A stretch of 64,000 nt of DNA from NCBI RefSeq assembly GCF_014486675.1, contig NZ_JACTAC010000002.1, positions 1-64,000 on the forward strand. The letters run 5' to 3'. This document shows, one piece after another, positions 26,982 to 34,227 of the stretch. The position numbers and the translations under genes are program-made. The DNA is from Flavobacterium macrobrachii. Lineage in GTDB: Bacteria; Bacteroidota; Bacteroidia; Flavobacteriales; Flavobacteriaceae. The stretch's first letter is position 1. Each line of letters begins with the position of its first letter. The notes under the pieces were generated by a model. That model searched no databases. It was given only the letters and a program-made list of their open reading frames with translations, and had not been told where the DNA came from.

Positions 26982-27221
26982 ATGAATATAGAAACACAAC
27001 GTAAAAATATAGTTCACAGAATTTTAGAAGTTGAAAACTCAAAATTATTGAGCCAAATAGAAGCTTTGTTAGATAACGACATTTATGCCTACACAGCTTC
27101 GGGGAAATCTTTGACTATTAAAGAATACAAAGAACATTTGGACGAAATTATTATTGCTTCAGAATCAGGAGAAAAAGGATATCCTACTGATGAAGCTCGA
27201 AATAAAATTTCCAGAAAATGA
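26982..27221 (+). CDS. Putative antitoxin of a type II toxin-antitoxin pair
   Basis: The 79-residue protein is mostly helical (NIETQRKNIVHRILEVENSKLLSQIEALL) and has a Lys/Glu-rich tail. It has no clear DNA-binding motif. Identification as antitoxin rests on size, the ATGA overlap with the ParE-like toxin gene and resemblance to short Bacteroidota addiction-module components. It would bind and neutralise the downstream toxin. Confidence 0.7.
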   Translation: MNIETQRKNIVHRILEVENSKLLSQIEALLDNDIYAYTASGKSLTIKEYKEHLDEIIIASESGEKGYPTDEARNKISRK

Positions 27222-27511
27222 AACCCGTCATTTGGTCAAAAAATTCCATTTCTTCCATTCAAAATATTTACGATTACATTGTTGAAGAAAGTCCTCAAAA
27301 TGCTGATTTAGTTGTAAATACACTTTTTGATTTTGGCGATAAACTCAATATATTTCCCGAAAAAAATCCGGTCGAACCAATTTACAACAATAACTTTATC
27401 CGATTTTTTCCTAAATGGAATTTCAAAATTGTGTACAAAATTGAACCCGATAGAATTTACATTCTTGATGTTTTTTCTACTCGAAAAAGATTGAAAAATT
27501 TTAATCCGTAA
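27218..27511 (+). CDS. RelE/ParE-type toxin
   Basis: The 97-residue protein shows the RelE/ParE fold pattern: WSKNSISSIQNIYDYI as the first helices, then paired strands ending in FKIVYKIEPDRIYILDVFSTRK. ParE members act on gyrase and RelE members cut mRNA; which applies here is not clear. It overlaps the antitoxin gene by 4 bp and abuts the end of the PIF1-like gene on the other strand. Confidence 0.82.
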   Translation: MKPVIWSKNSISSIQNIYDYIVEESPQNADLVVNTLFDFGDKLNIFPEKNPVEPIYNNNFIRFFPKWNFKIVYKIEPDRIYILDVFSTRKRLKNFNP

Positions 27512-29770
27512 TTACAAACTCGCCTTAAACATTTTCAATTCATCCCAAGAGAATTTTTCGCCATATTTTTCTTTTAGTTCCGTAACCGAATTTCCTTCAA
27601 AACCTTTGAATGCTTCGGCTAATTCCATGATTTTATCTTCGGGTAAAACTTCCGAAATTTTGATGGCTTTTGCTTCGATTAATTTTGCCAAATGTCCGCC
27701 AATGGTTTGTTCCGTTAGTTTTCTTATGGAAGCAATTTCTGCAACGGAAAGTTGTTGTTGCCAAAGCTCAAAAGTTTCCTGAATTGTTGATTTTTTAGGT
27801 TCTTTCTTTTTTTCTTTTTTAGCATAACGATCAATATCTTCTTCGTCATCTATCAGTGTAATTTTTACTTTTTTGAATTCCTGAGTAACGGTTTCCATCT
27901 TGTTAATTCGATAGTATTTTATTTCATCCGAAGACAATTTTTCTTTGGAAATAGTTTCGCCTTTAACCAAAATTTCAATCATTAATTTGGCTTTCATCAA
28001 TCGTAAAACGGCTTTGATTTGTAATTCTTCCAAAACCAATAATTCGTCATAATACGCTTTTACTTTTTTGATGCGTTTTACTTCTTCGAGTTTAAAAAGA
28101 ATTTCGTAAACCAGATTATCCATTGGCAACAAAAAATAATTGAACGCTGCCTGAATTCGCTCGTTTATAAACTGTAAATCAGGGTTTTCAGCAAATAATT
28201 TTCGCAGTTGAAGAATGAATTTTTGTGATGGATCAATCAGTTTTTCCATTTCGTCTGCACATTTTTTTGCCCAAATAGCATGCTTGGATTTTTCTGAAAT
28301 CTCCGATTTTTCATTGTACGTAAATCGATGATTTCGCCATTCTTGAGCCAAATCAGTCCAATCAAAACTGGAAATCAAAAAGTTAAGTATAAAATCTTTG
28401 GTGTCTTTTTGCAACGTTTTTTCCAAAAATTCAGTCGATGCTTTATTTTCGGAATAGTTCATAACATCTTGATCGTTAGAAATGCCATTCATTTGCAACG
28501 GAGAAAGCAAAATTAAGCCGTTTAACGAACGCAAACGCGAAAGTGCAACATAGGCTTGTCCGGGAAGAAAAACTTGCGAAACATCGAGCGCAGCTTTGTC
28601 AAATGTTAATCCTTGACTTTTATGAACGGTAATTGCCCAAGCCAATTTTATCGGATAATGCACAAAAGTTCCTAAAACTTCTTCTTCTATTTCTTTTGTA
28701 TTTTCGTTTACGGTATATCGAATATTTTGCCATTCGTATTTTTCCACTTCAATCGACTTATTTTCATCTGGAAAATGTACCCAAATTTCCCTTTCAGAAA
28801 GCGATTGGATAATTCCCATTTTTCCGTTGAAGAATTTTTTTTCAAAAGATAAATCGTTTTTGATAAACATGACTTGCGCACCAACTTTAAGTTCCAATTT
28901 TTCTTCTATCGGATAAATTTTATCGGGAAAATCATCGGTAACTTCAGCTTTGTAAAACCTCGAATTTCCTTCTAAATCTTCAAGCGATTGCTGGTTTATC
29001 GAATCGGCTTTGGCATTATGTGTTGTTAAAGTAATGTAACCTTTGTTGGCTTTTAAATCGAAATTGGGTTTGACAAATTCGTTTAAAATTAAAATATCAT
29101 TTTGGGTAATGGTATTGTTTCTAAGATTATTCAACACCGAAATAAATCTGTCGTCAGTTTGCCTAAAAATCTTAGATAACTCTATATATAATGGCGGATT
29201 TTGTTGCACGACATGCGCATGAAAAAAGAATTTTCCCGAATAATAATTTCGTAAAACACGCCATTCATCATCACGAATAACCGGTGGAAGTTGTAGCAAA
29301 TCGCCAATAAAAAGCACTTGAACGCCGCCAAAAGGTTGGTTTCGTTTTCGAACCGATTGCAACATAAAGTCCATTGCATCAAGCAAATCCGAGCGCAACA
29401 TACTGACTTCGTCAACAATCAACAATTCCATGTTTCGGATTACCGCTTTTTTTAAACCGCTCATTTTAAAATGCCTGCGAAGCGTTGCTCTACTTTCAAA
29501 CTTGGAATTTTCATTGAATTGTGCCACCGAATTATCGGGTAAAAATCCACCAAAGGGCAACTGAAACATCGAGTGAATAGTAACGCCACCAGCATTTAAC
29601 GCCGCAATTCCAGTTGGCGCAACAACGACACAATTTTTATGTGTGGTTTGAATAATTTCTTTGAGAAGCGTGGTTTTTCCGGTTCCAGCTTTTCCGGTTA
29701 GAAAAACGGAACGATTGGTTTGGTTGATGAATTGCAAAACATACTTTGCTTCGGCTGAGATAAATTCCAT
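27512..29770 (-). CDS. PIF1-like AAA/UvrD-type helicase with C-terminal HTH
   Basis: The 752-residue protein starts with Walker A FLTGKAGTGKTTLLKE near residue 23 and has Walker B LLIVDEVSMLRSD near 117. The C-terminal helicase motif is WAITVHKSQGLTFDKAAL...YVALSRLRSL at about 380-420. The last 130 residues carry a predicted helix-turn-helix domain (LSVAEIASIRKLTEQTIGGHLAKLI). PIF1/RecD-like enzymes unwind DNA 5' to 3'. The HTH addition is common in Bacteroidota versions. Monocistronic, ending tail to tail with the toxin gene. Confidence 0.87.
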   Translation of the reverse strand: MEFISAEAKYVLQFINQTNRSVFLTGKAGTGKTTLLKEIIQTTHKNCVVVAPTGIAALNAGGVTIHSMFQLPFGGFLPDNSVAQFNENSKFESRATLRRHFKMSGLKKAVIRNMELLIVDEVSMLRSDLLDAMDFMLQSVRKRNQPFGGVQVLFIGDLLQLPPVIRDDEWRVLRNYYSGKFFFHAHVVQQNPPLYIELSKIFRQTDDRFISVLNNLRNNTITQNDILILNEFVKPNFDLKANKGYITLTTHNAKADSINQQSLEDLEGNSRFYKAEVTDDFPDKIYPIEEKLELKVGAQVMFIKNDLSFEKKFFNGKMGIIQSLSEREIWVHFPDENKSIEVEKYEWQNIRYTVNENTKEIEEEVLGTFVHYPIKLAWAITVHKSQGLTFDKAALDVSQVFLPGQAYVALSRLRSLNGLILLSPLQMNGISNDQDVMNYSENKASTEFLEKTLQKDTKDFILNFLISSFDWTDLAQEWRNHRFTYNEKSEISEKSKHAIWAKKCADEMEKLIDPSQKFILQLRKLFAENPDLQFINERIQAAFNYFLLPMDNLVYEILFKLEEVKRIKKVKAYYDELLVLEELQIKAVLRLMKAKLMIEILVKGETISKEKLSSDEIKYYRINKMETVTQEFKKVKITLIDDEEDIDRYAKKEKKKEPKKSTIQETFELWQQQLSVAEIASIRKLTEQTIGGHLAKLIEAKAIKISEVLPEDKIMELAEAFKGFEGNSVTELKEKYGEKFSWDELKMFKASL

Positions 29771-29824
29771 GGCTTATAATTTAGAAAAACAAATATAAGT
29801 GATTGTTATTCAATATACAAACAA

Positions 29825-29852
29825 AAAACGCCTTCAAAAATGAAGACGTTTT
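29825..29852. terminator. Hairpin terminator after the OmpH-like gene
   Basis: AAAACG-C-CTTCA pairs with TGAAG-A-CGTTTT (one mismatch, about 12 bp) over a short A-rich loop. It lies 22 bp beyond the stop of the OmpH-like gene. Confidence 0.65.
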
Positions 29853-29873
29853 GTCGATTTGTAATAAATCAAA

Positions 29874-30461
29874 TTATTTTTTTGCTTCAGCTTTATCTTC
29901 AGCTTTATTATCCGTTTTTTCTTCTTTTTTAGCCGATGATTTGTATTTATCGTTTACAATTTTGATAATATCTTTGGTAATATCATAACTATCTTTTGCA
30001 TACAAAACGGTTGCGGTTTCACCTGTTCCATAGATATAATCATAGCCTTTTTCTTTACCATATTCTTTGATGGTATTTTTGTATGTCTTGATAACAGAGT
30101 CAAGTTCAACGCCACTTTCTTGTTGTAGTTGACGTAACATTGCTTCTTGTGCGTAAGATAATTCTTGCTCTCTTTTTTGCAATTCAGCACCTTTTTGTTG
30201 CGCCCAAGCCATTCCGTTTGCTTGTGCATTCTTTTGGAAATTAGCCGCATCCGATTTCCATCTAGCCACTTCAACCTCAAGTTGATTTCCCATTACTTTG
30301 GATTTGTCTTTGTATTTGGCTTCGATGTCTTTAGCTTCAACGCTTTCTTCTAATAATTTAGCCGTATCGATATAAGCGGTTTTAAACTCTTTTGTTTCTG
30401 AAGTTTTGTTGCATGACAAAATTGAAATAGCCAATGCAAAAAGAATAACTGTTTTTTTCAT
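29874..30461 (-). CDS. OmpH/Skp-like periplasmic chaperone, lipoprotein form
   Basis: The start is set at 30461 (MKKTVILFALAISILSCNK), giving 195 residues. ILSC is a lipobox, so this Skp/OmpH relative is probably lipid-anchored and not soluble. After the KTAYIDTAKLLEES strand come long charged helices (residues 45-125), the coiled-coil arms that hold outer-membrane proteins. The tail is extremely rich in Lys, Glu and Ala. A full promoter is visible upstream. Confidence 0.82.
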   Translation of the reverse strand: MKKTVILFALAISILSCNKTSETKEFKTAYIDTAKLLEESVEAKDIEAKYKDKSKVMGNQLEVEVARWKSDAANFQKNAQANGMAWAQQKGAELQKREQELSYAQEAMLRQLQQESGVELDSVIKTYKNTIKEYGKEKGYDYIYGTGETATVLYAKDSYDITKDIIKIVNDKYKSSAKKEEKTDNKAEDKAEAKK

Positions 30462-30506
30462 GTATAATTTATTTGTTAAAATAATTCGATTTTTAATTCT
30501 TAGTGT

Positions 30507-30539
30507 CAAAAGTAAAAAAATAAACTTTAAGTATTCCAA
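30507..30539 (-). promoter_or_regulatory. Promoter of the OmpH-like gene
   Basis: On the minus strand TACTTTTG (30514-30507) follows TTG (30539-30537) at 22 bp. The -7 element is a perfect consensus match. Confidence 0.55.
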
Positions 30540-30707
30540 CGAATAAAAAAAGTAATATTTATCTATCCATTATAAATAACTATGATATTCAAAATGATTA
30601 TAGTTATTGATTATCAAAGTCGAAGGCAAATAAAGCGATTTAATCGATTATATCATTTTCTTGATGTATTGATATAAATCGGTTTATAATCGTAAATTCT
30701 GTCGGAT

Positions 30708-31553
30708 TTATTCGCTTTTTATTACATAAATATGTGATGAATACTCTTTTTTACGGTTTCCATACTGATTTGATTTCAAACCAATCCAAAATGCTTTAAG
30801 GAAATTCATTTTTCCGTTTTTATATTTTTCCGAAAGCAAGCTGACATAAAAGCTGTCAAATTTCATGGGTAAAACTTCTACTAATTTTAAATTTTGTTTG
30901 GCAAATAATTTTTGAATAGCTGTTTTTGAAAAATGCCACAAATGTCTTGGCACGTCGAAAGCTGCCCAAAATTCTCCATAATATTTTGCATCATAGGATT
31001 TAAAATTTGGTACAGCAATAATTATTGTTCCCGATGATTTAATTAATCTTTTCAGCTCTGAAATATATTCTTCTAAATTGGGTACGTGTTCCAAAACGTG
31101 CCACATTGTAATAATATCAAATGAATTGCTTTCAAGCGAAGCAAAATCTTGAGCAAAATTAACTCCTTTTTTTATAGCAATTTCTTTGGCTTTTGTGCTT
31201 GGTTCAATTCCTACAGTTTGCCAACCATCACTATTTGCTACCGCTAAAAAATCTCCTGTTCCAGCACCAATGTCTAAAAGTTTTCCTTTTTGAGATTGAG
31301 AATTGATTAATTTCAATTTCTTTTTTAACGCAATTCCTTTGACAAAATGATACATTTTTTCAAAAACTGAACGCTTTCCGTCGGTATGCGAAATATAATC
31401 ATCGCTTTCGTAATAACTCGGTAATTTCTCCAAACTTGGTTTAGGAAACGTAATTAGCATATCAAATTCAGGATTGTGATGCAAATCAAAAACTTCTTTT
31501 GACACAGAATGATCTACTACTTTATTGTAAAAAATATTATTCTGAAAACTCAT
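30708..31553 (-). CDS. Class I SAM-dependent methyltransferase
   Basis: The 281-residue protein has the SAM-binding glycine motif KLLDIGAGTGDFLAVA near residue 89, then IGIEPS (motif II acidic residue), DIITMWHVLEHVPNLEEY (motif post-I/II) and PNFKSYDAKYYGEFWAAFDVPRHLWHFS. The last block is typical of UbiG/COQ3-like methyltransferases found in polysaccharide or lipid pathways. The substrate is unknown. It is downstream of mnmG, separated by a parS site and an inverted repeat. Confidence 0.87.
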   Translation of the reverse strand: MSFQNNIFYNKVVDHSVSKEVFDLHHNPEFDMLITFPKPSLEKLPSYYESDDYISHTDGKRSVFEKMYHFVKGIALKKKLKLINSQSQKGKLLDIGAGTGDFLAVANSDGWQTVGIEPSTKAKEIAIKKGVNFAQDFASLESNSFDIITMWHVLEHVPNLEEYISELKRLIKSSGTIIIAVPNFKSYDAKYYGEFWAAFDVPRHLWHFSKTAIQKLFAKQNLKLVEVLPMKFDSFYVSLLSEKYKNGKMNFLKAFWIGLKSNQYGNRKKEYSSHIYVIKSE

Positions 31554-31585
31554 AAATCTCTTTATTTATAGGACTTGACAAGGTT

Positions 31586-31601
31586 AGTTTCACGTGGAAC
31601 A
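31586..31601. promoter_or_regulatory. parS centromere-like site 1
   Basis: AGTTTCACGTGGAACA matches the ParB-binding consensus TGTTNCACGTGNAACA in 15 of 16 positions. It is intergenic, between the methyltransferase and mnmG genes. Two further copies lie within 2.3 kb. Confidence 0.85.
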
Positions 31602-31685
31602 AGGCATTTTAGATTGTTGATTAACGAATTAAGATTGCTGATTTTTACTTGAAAAACAACAATCACTATTCTAAAATCTAAAATT

Positions 31686-33554
31686 CTATCTTCCCATATA
31701 GATTAATAAAACGGATATATCAGCTGGAGAAACACCGCTAATTCTAGAGGCTTGGGAAATTGTTACCGGACGAATAGCTGATAATTTTTGCTTTGCTTCT
31801 ATCGACATTGATTTGATTTTATGATAATCAAAGTTGGTCGGGATTTTAATATCCTCTAAACGGATTAATTTTTCAGCATTATTTCGCTCTTTTTCGATAT
31901 AACCTGAATATTTTACCTGAATTTCGGCTTGTTCGATGATTTCTTTGTCTAGTTCGTTCTCCTGAATGTAGTTTTGAACCTTTTCAAACTTCAACATATC
32001 GTTCAAATCAATTTGCGGACGAGAAAAGACTTTAAACATTTTATCCGATTGTGTCATTGGTGAACTTTCTTTTTCTTCCAATATCGGATTAGTTTCTTGT
32101 GGCGTAATACTCGTTTCTTTGAAGAAATCAACCATTTTTTCACTTTCGTTGAATTTATGCTCCATTCTGCGCAATCTTTTTTCGGAAGCTAAACCAATTT
32201 CGAAGGATTTTGGCGTTAAACGGAAATCAGCATTATCTTGACGCAATAATGTTCGATATTCGGCTCGCGAAGTAAACATTCTATAAGGTTCTTCCGTTCC
32301 TTTGGTAATCAAATCGTCAATTAAAACACCTATATACGCTTCATCACGACGTAAAATCAACGGTTCTTGTTCTTTTACTTTTAATGCTGCGTTAATTCCA
32401 GCCATTAAACCTTGAGAAGCGGCTTCTTCATAACCGGTTGTTCCATTTATTTGTCCAGCGAAATATAATCCGTCAACTAATTTAGTTTCTAACGTATGTT
32501 TTAGTTGCGTTGGTGGAAAATAATCATATTCTATGGCATAACCTGGACGGAAAAACTTCACCTTCTCAAATCCAGCAACCGAACTCAACGCTTTGTACTG
32601 AATATCTTCAGGTAATGACGTAGAAAATCCGTTGACGTAAACTTCAACAGTATTCCAACCTTCGGGTTCTACAAAAAGTTGGTGTCTTTCTTTATCAGCA
32701 AATCGATTGATTTTATCTTCAATCGATGGACAATATCTTGGTCCAATACTTTTTATTCTTCCGTTGAACATTGGACTTCTATCAAAACCTTCACGAAGAA
32801 TATCGTGAACATCTAACGAAGTATAGGTCATGTGACACAATTTTTGATGAATTAACGGTTTCGTCTCATCAGAATAAGAGAATTTATCTGGAATTTCATC
32901 GCCTGGTTCTTCACGCATTTTTGAATAATCCAACGAACGTCCATCAACTCTTGGTGGCGTTCCGGTTTTCATTCGTCCAGCTTCAAAACCAACTTTTTTC
33001 AAATCTTCTGTAATTCCGAATGCGGCACTTTCTCCTGCTCTTCCACCACCGAATTGCTTTTCTCCAATATGAATTAATCCATTCAAAAACGTTCCGTTTG
33101 TCAAGACAACGGTTTTGGCCTTGATTTCAATTCCAAGCGAAGTTACAACGCCTTCGATTTTATTATTTTTTATCAAAAGTCCTTTGACCATTTCTTGATA
33201 GAAATCTAGATTTGGTGTGTTTTCCAACATTAATCGCCATTCTTCCGCAAAACGCATTCTGTCTGATTGAACTCGTGGCGACCACATTGCCGGACCTTTT
33301 GATTTATTCAGCATTTTGAACTGAATTGCCGTTTTATCAGAAACAATTCCGGAATATCCGCCAAGCGCATCGATTTCGCGAACGATTTGTCCTTTGGCAA
33401 TTCCGCCCATTGCTGGATTGCATGACATTTGGGCAATGTTTTGCAAACTCATTGTTACCAACAAGGTTTTGCAACCCATATTGGCTGCCGAAGCTGCTGC
33501 TTCGCAACCTGCATGTCCTGCTCCAACTACTATTACATCGTATGTGTTAAACAT
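31686..33554 (-). CDS. mnmG: tRNA uridine-5-carboxymethylaminomethyl(34) synthesis enzyme MnmG (GidA)
   Basis: The 622-residue flavoprotein works with MnmE to modify U34 of certain tRNAs. The FAD-binding start DVIVVGAGHAGCEAAASAANMG is at residue 6. Family blocks are MSCNPAMGGIAKGQIVREIDALGG, TNGTFLNGLIHIGEKQFGGGR and GTPPRVDGRSLDYSKM. The C-terminal helical domain ends in ISQASRISGVSPADISVLLIYMG. It is flanked by parS sites on both sides, and gidA is origin-proximal in many bacteria. Confidence 0.96.
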   Translation of the reverse strand: MFNTYDVIVVGAGHAGCEAAASAANMGCKTLLVTMSLQNIAQMSCNPAMGGIAKGQIVREIDALGGYSGIVSDKTAIQFKMLNKSKGPAMWSPRVQSDRMRFAEEWRLMLENTPNLDFYQEMVKGLLIKNNKIEGVVTSLGIEIKAKTVVLTNGTFLNGLIHIGEKQFGGGRAGESAAFGITEDLKKVGFEAGRMKTGTPPRVDGRSLDYSKMREEPGDEIPDKFSYSDETKPLIHQKLCHMTYTSLDVHDILREGFDRSPMFNGRIKSIGPRYCPSIEDKINRFADKERHQLFVEPEGWNTVEVYVNGFSTSLPEDIQYKALSSVAGFEKVKFFRPGYAIEYDYFPPTQLKHTLETKLVDGLYFAGQINGTTGYEEAASQGLMAGINAALKVKEQEPLILRRDEAYIGVLIDDLITKGTEEPYRMFTSRAEYRTLLRQDNADFRLTPKSFEIGLASEKRLRRMEHKFNESEKMVDFFKETSITPQETNPILEEKESSPMTQSDKMFKVFSRPQIDLNDMLKFEKVQNYIQENELDKEIIEQAEIQVKYSGYIEKERNNAEKLIRLEDIKIPTNFDYHKIKSMSIEAKQKLSAIRPVTISQASRISGVSPADISVLLIYMGR

Positions 33555-33609
33555 TTTGATATTAGATTTTAGATTTCAAATATTAAATTTTAATATCTGA
33601 ATATTTAAT

Positions 33610-33625
33610 TGTTCCACGTGGAACT
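33610..33625. promoter_or_regulatory. parS centromere-like site 2
   Basis: TGTTCCACGTGGAACT is a near-perfect palindrome matching the parS consensus except for its final base. It lies 56 bp upstream of the mnmG start. Confidence 0.87.
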
Positions 33626-33680
33626 TTATTTTTTTTCTCGCTATGCTCGGAACATTCAAAAACTCAACCAAGTTTTTCTT

Positions 33681-33760
33681 TTAGCCCCGATTGAAGTGTA
33701 AATCCTTTTATTTGTTTTTTCAAAACAAATAAAAGATTGAAACGAAAAGCGGGAAAATGG
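33681..33760 (+). ncRNA. Structured intergenic element, copy A (possible Flavo-1-type RNA)
   Basis: The element starts TTAGCCCCGATTGAAG and ends CGAAAAGCGGGAAAATGG, so AGCCC can pair with GGG near its end. In between, TTTTATTTGTTTT and AAAACAAATAAAA form a perfect 13-bp stem. A second copy with the same start and end blocks lies at 55516-55627 on the minus strand. The layout resembles what I remember of the flavobacterial Flavo-1 RNA family; this was not checked. It is antisense to both neighbouring genes. Confidence 0.55.
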
Positions 33761-33807
33761 ACAACAAAAATTCGGAAAGAAACGCTCAAAATTTTTTAGT
33801 TGTTTAA

Positions 33808-34227
33808 TCAGTGTTTCACGTGGAACATTTTGATTTTTTCGTCTTCCTTTTGTCGCATTACCTTTTCATCGCTTTCGGATTTATCTTTGTAACCGCAATA
33901 ATGCAAAACGCCATGAACCATTACACGTTTCAATTCTTCTTGGAAAGAAACGTTGAAATCTAGCGCGTTTTCCTTCACTCTTTCGATGGAAATAAAAATA
34001 TCGCCGTGTAAATCGTTTCCTATAGAATAATCGAAGCTAATAATATCGGTTAACGTGTCGTGATTGAGATATTGCTGGTTGATTTCGAGCAAATAATCGT
34101 CGTCACAAAATATATAATTGATTTCTCCTTCGGTTTTGTTTTCGGAAGTAATTACTTCGGAAAGCCAATCTTCGTATGATTGCTCGTCTTCGAGCGTGAA
34201 ATCTAATTCGTAATTAAAACTAATCAT
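33808..34227 (-). CDS. ybeY: rRNA maturation endonuclease YbeY
   Basis: The 139-residue protein belongs to the YbeY family, which processes 16S rRNA. The core motif reads VMVHGVLHYCGYKDKSESD near residue 107. Two of the three zinc-binding histidines are there (HGxLH), but the third (GYDH) is replaced by Lys-Asp. FCDDDYLLEINQQYLNHDTLTDIISFDY matches the family N-terminal block. The last codons, encoding MFHVKH, coincide with a parS site. The gene overlaps the DUF4175 gene by 8 bp. Confidence 0.9.
   Translation of the reverse strand: MISFNYELDFTLEDEQSYEDWLSEVITSENKTEGEINYIFCDDDYLLEINQQYLNHDTLTDIISFDYSIGNDLHGDIFISIERVKENALDFNVSFQEELKRVMVHGVLHYCGYKDKSESDEKVMRQKEDEKIKMFHVKH
33812..33827. promoter_or_regulatory. 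parS centromere-like site 3, inside the ybeY 3' end
   Basis: Read on the minus strand the sequence is TGTTCCACGTGAAACA, the canonical bacterial parS sequence in all 16 positions. It is in frame within ybeY and encodes the final residues FHVKH just before the stop. Confidence 0.92.

Noticed and set aside
30540-30707. AT-rich dyads (ATCG/CGAT words) before the methyltransferase end
   Set aside because: Several short imperfect palindromes occur, but none forms a convincing stem with a T tract or matches another site in the window.
31586-33827. CACGTG palindromes as binding sites of a local transcription regulator
   Set aside because: The 16-bp flanks match the parS consensus at three sites, one inside a coding region, which fits ParB and not a promoter operator.
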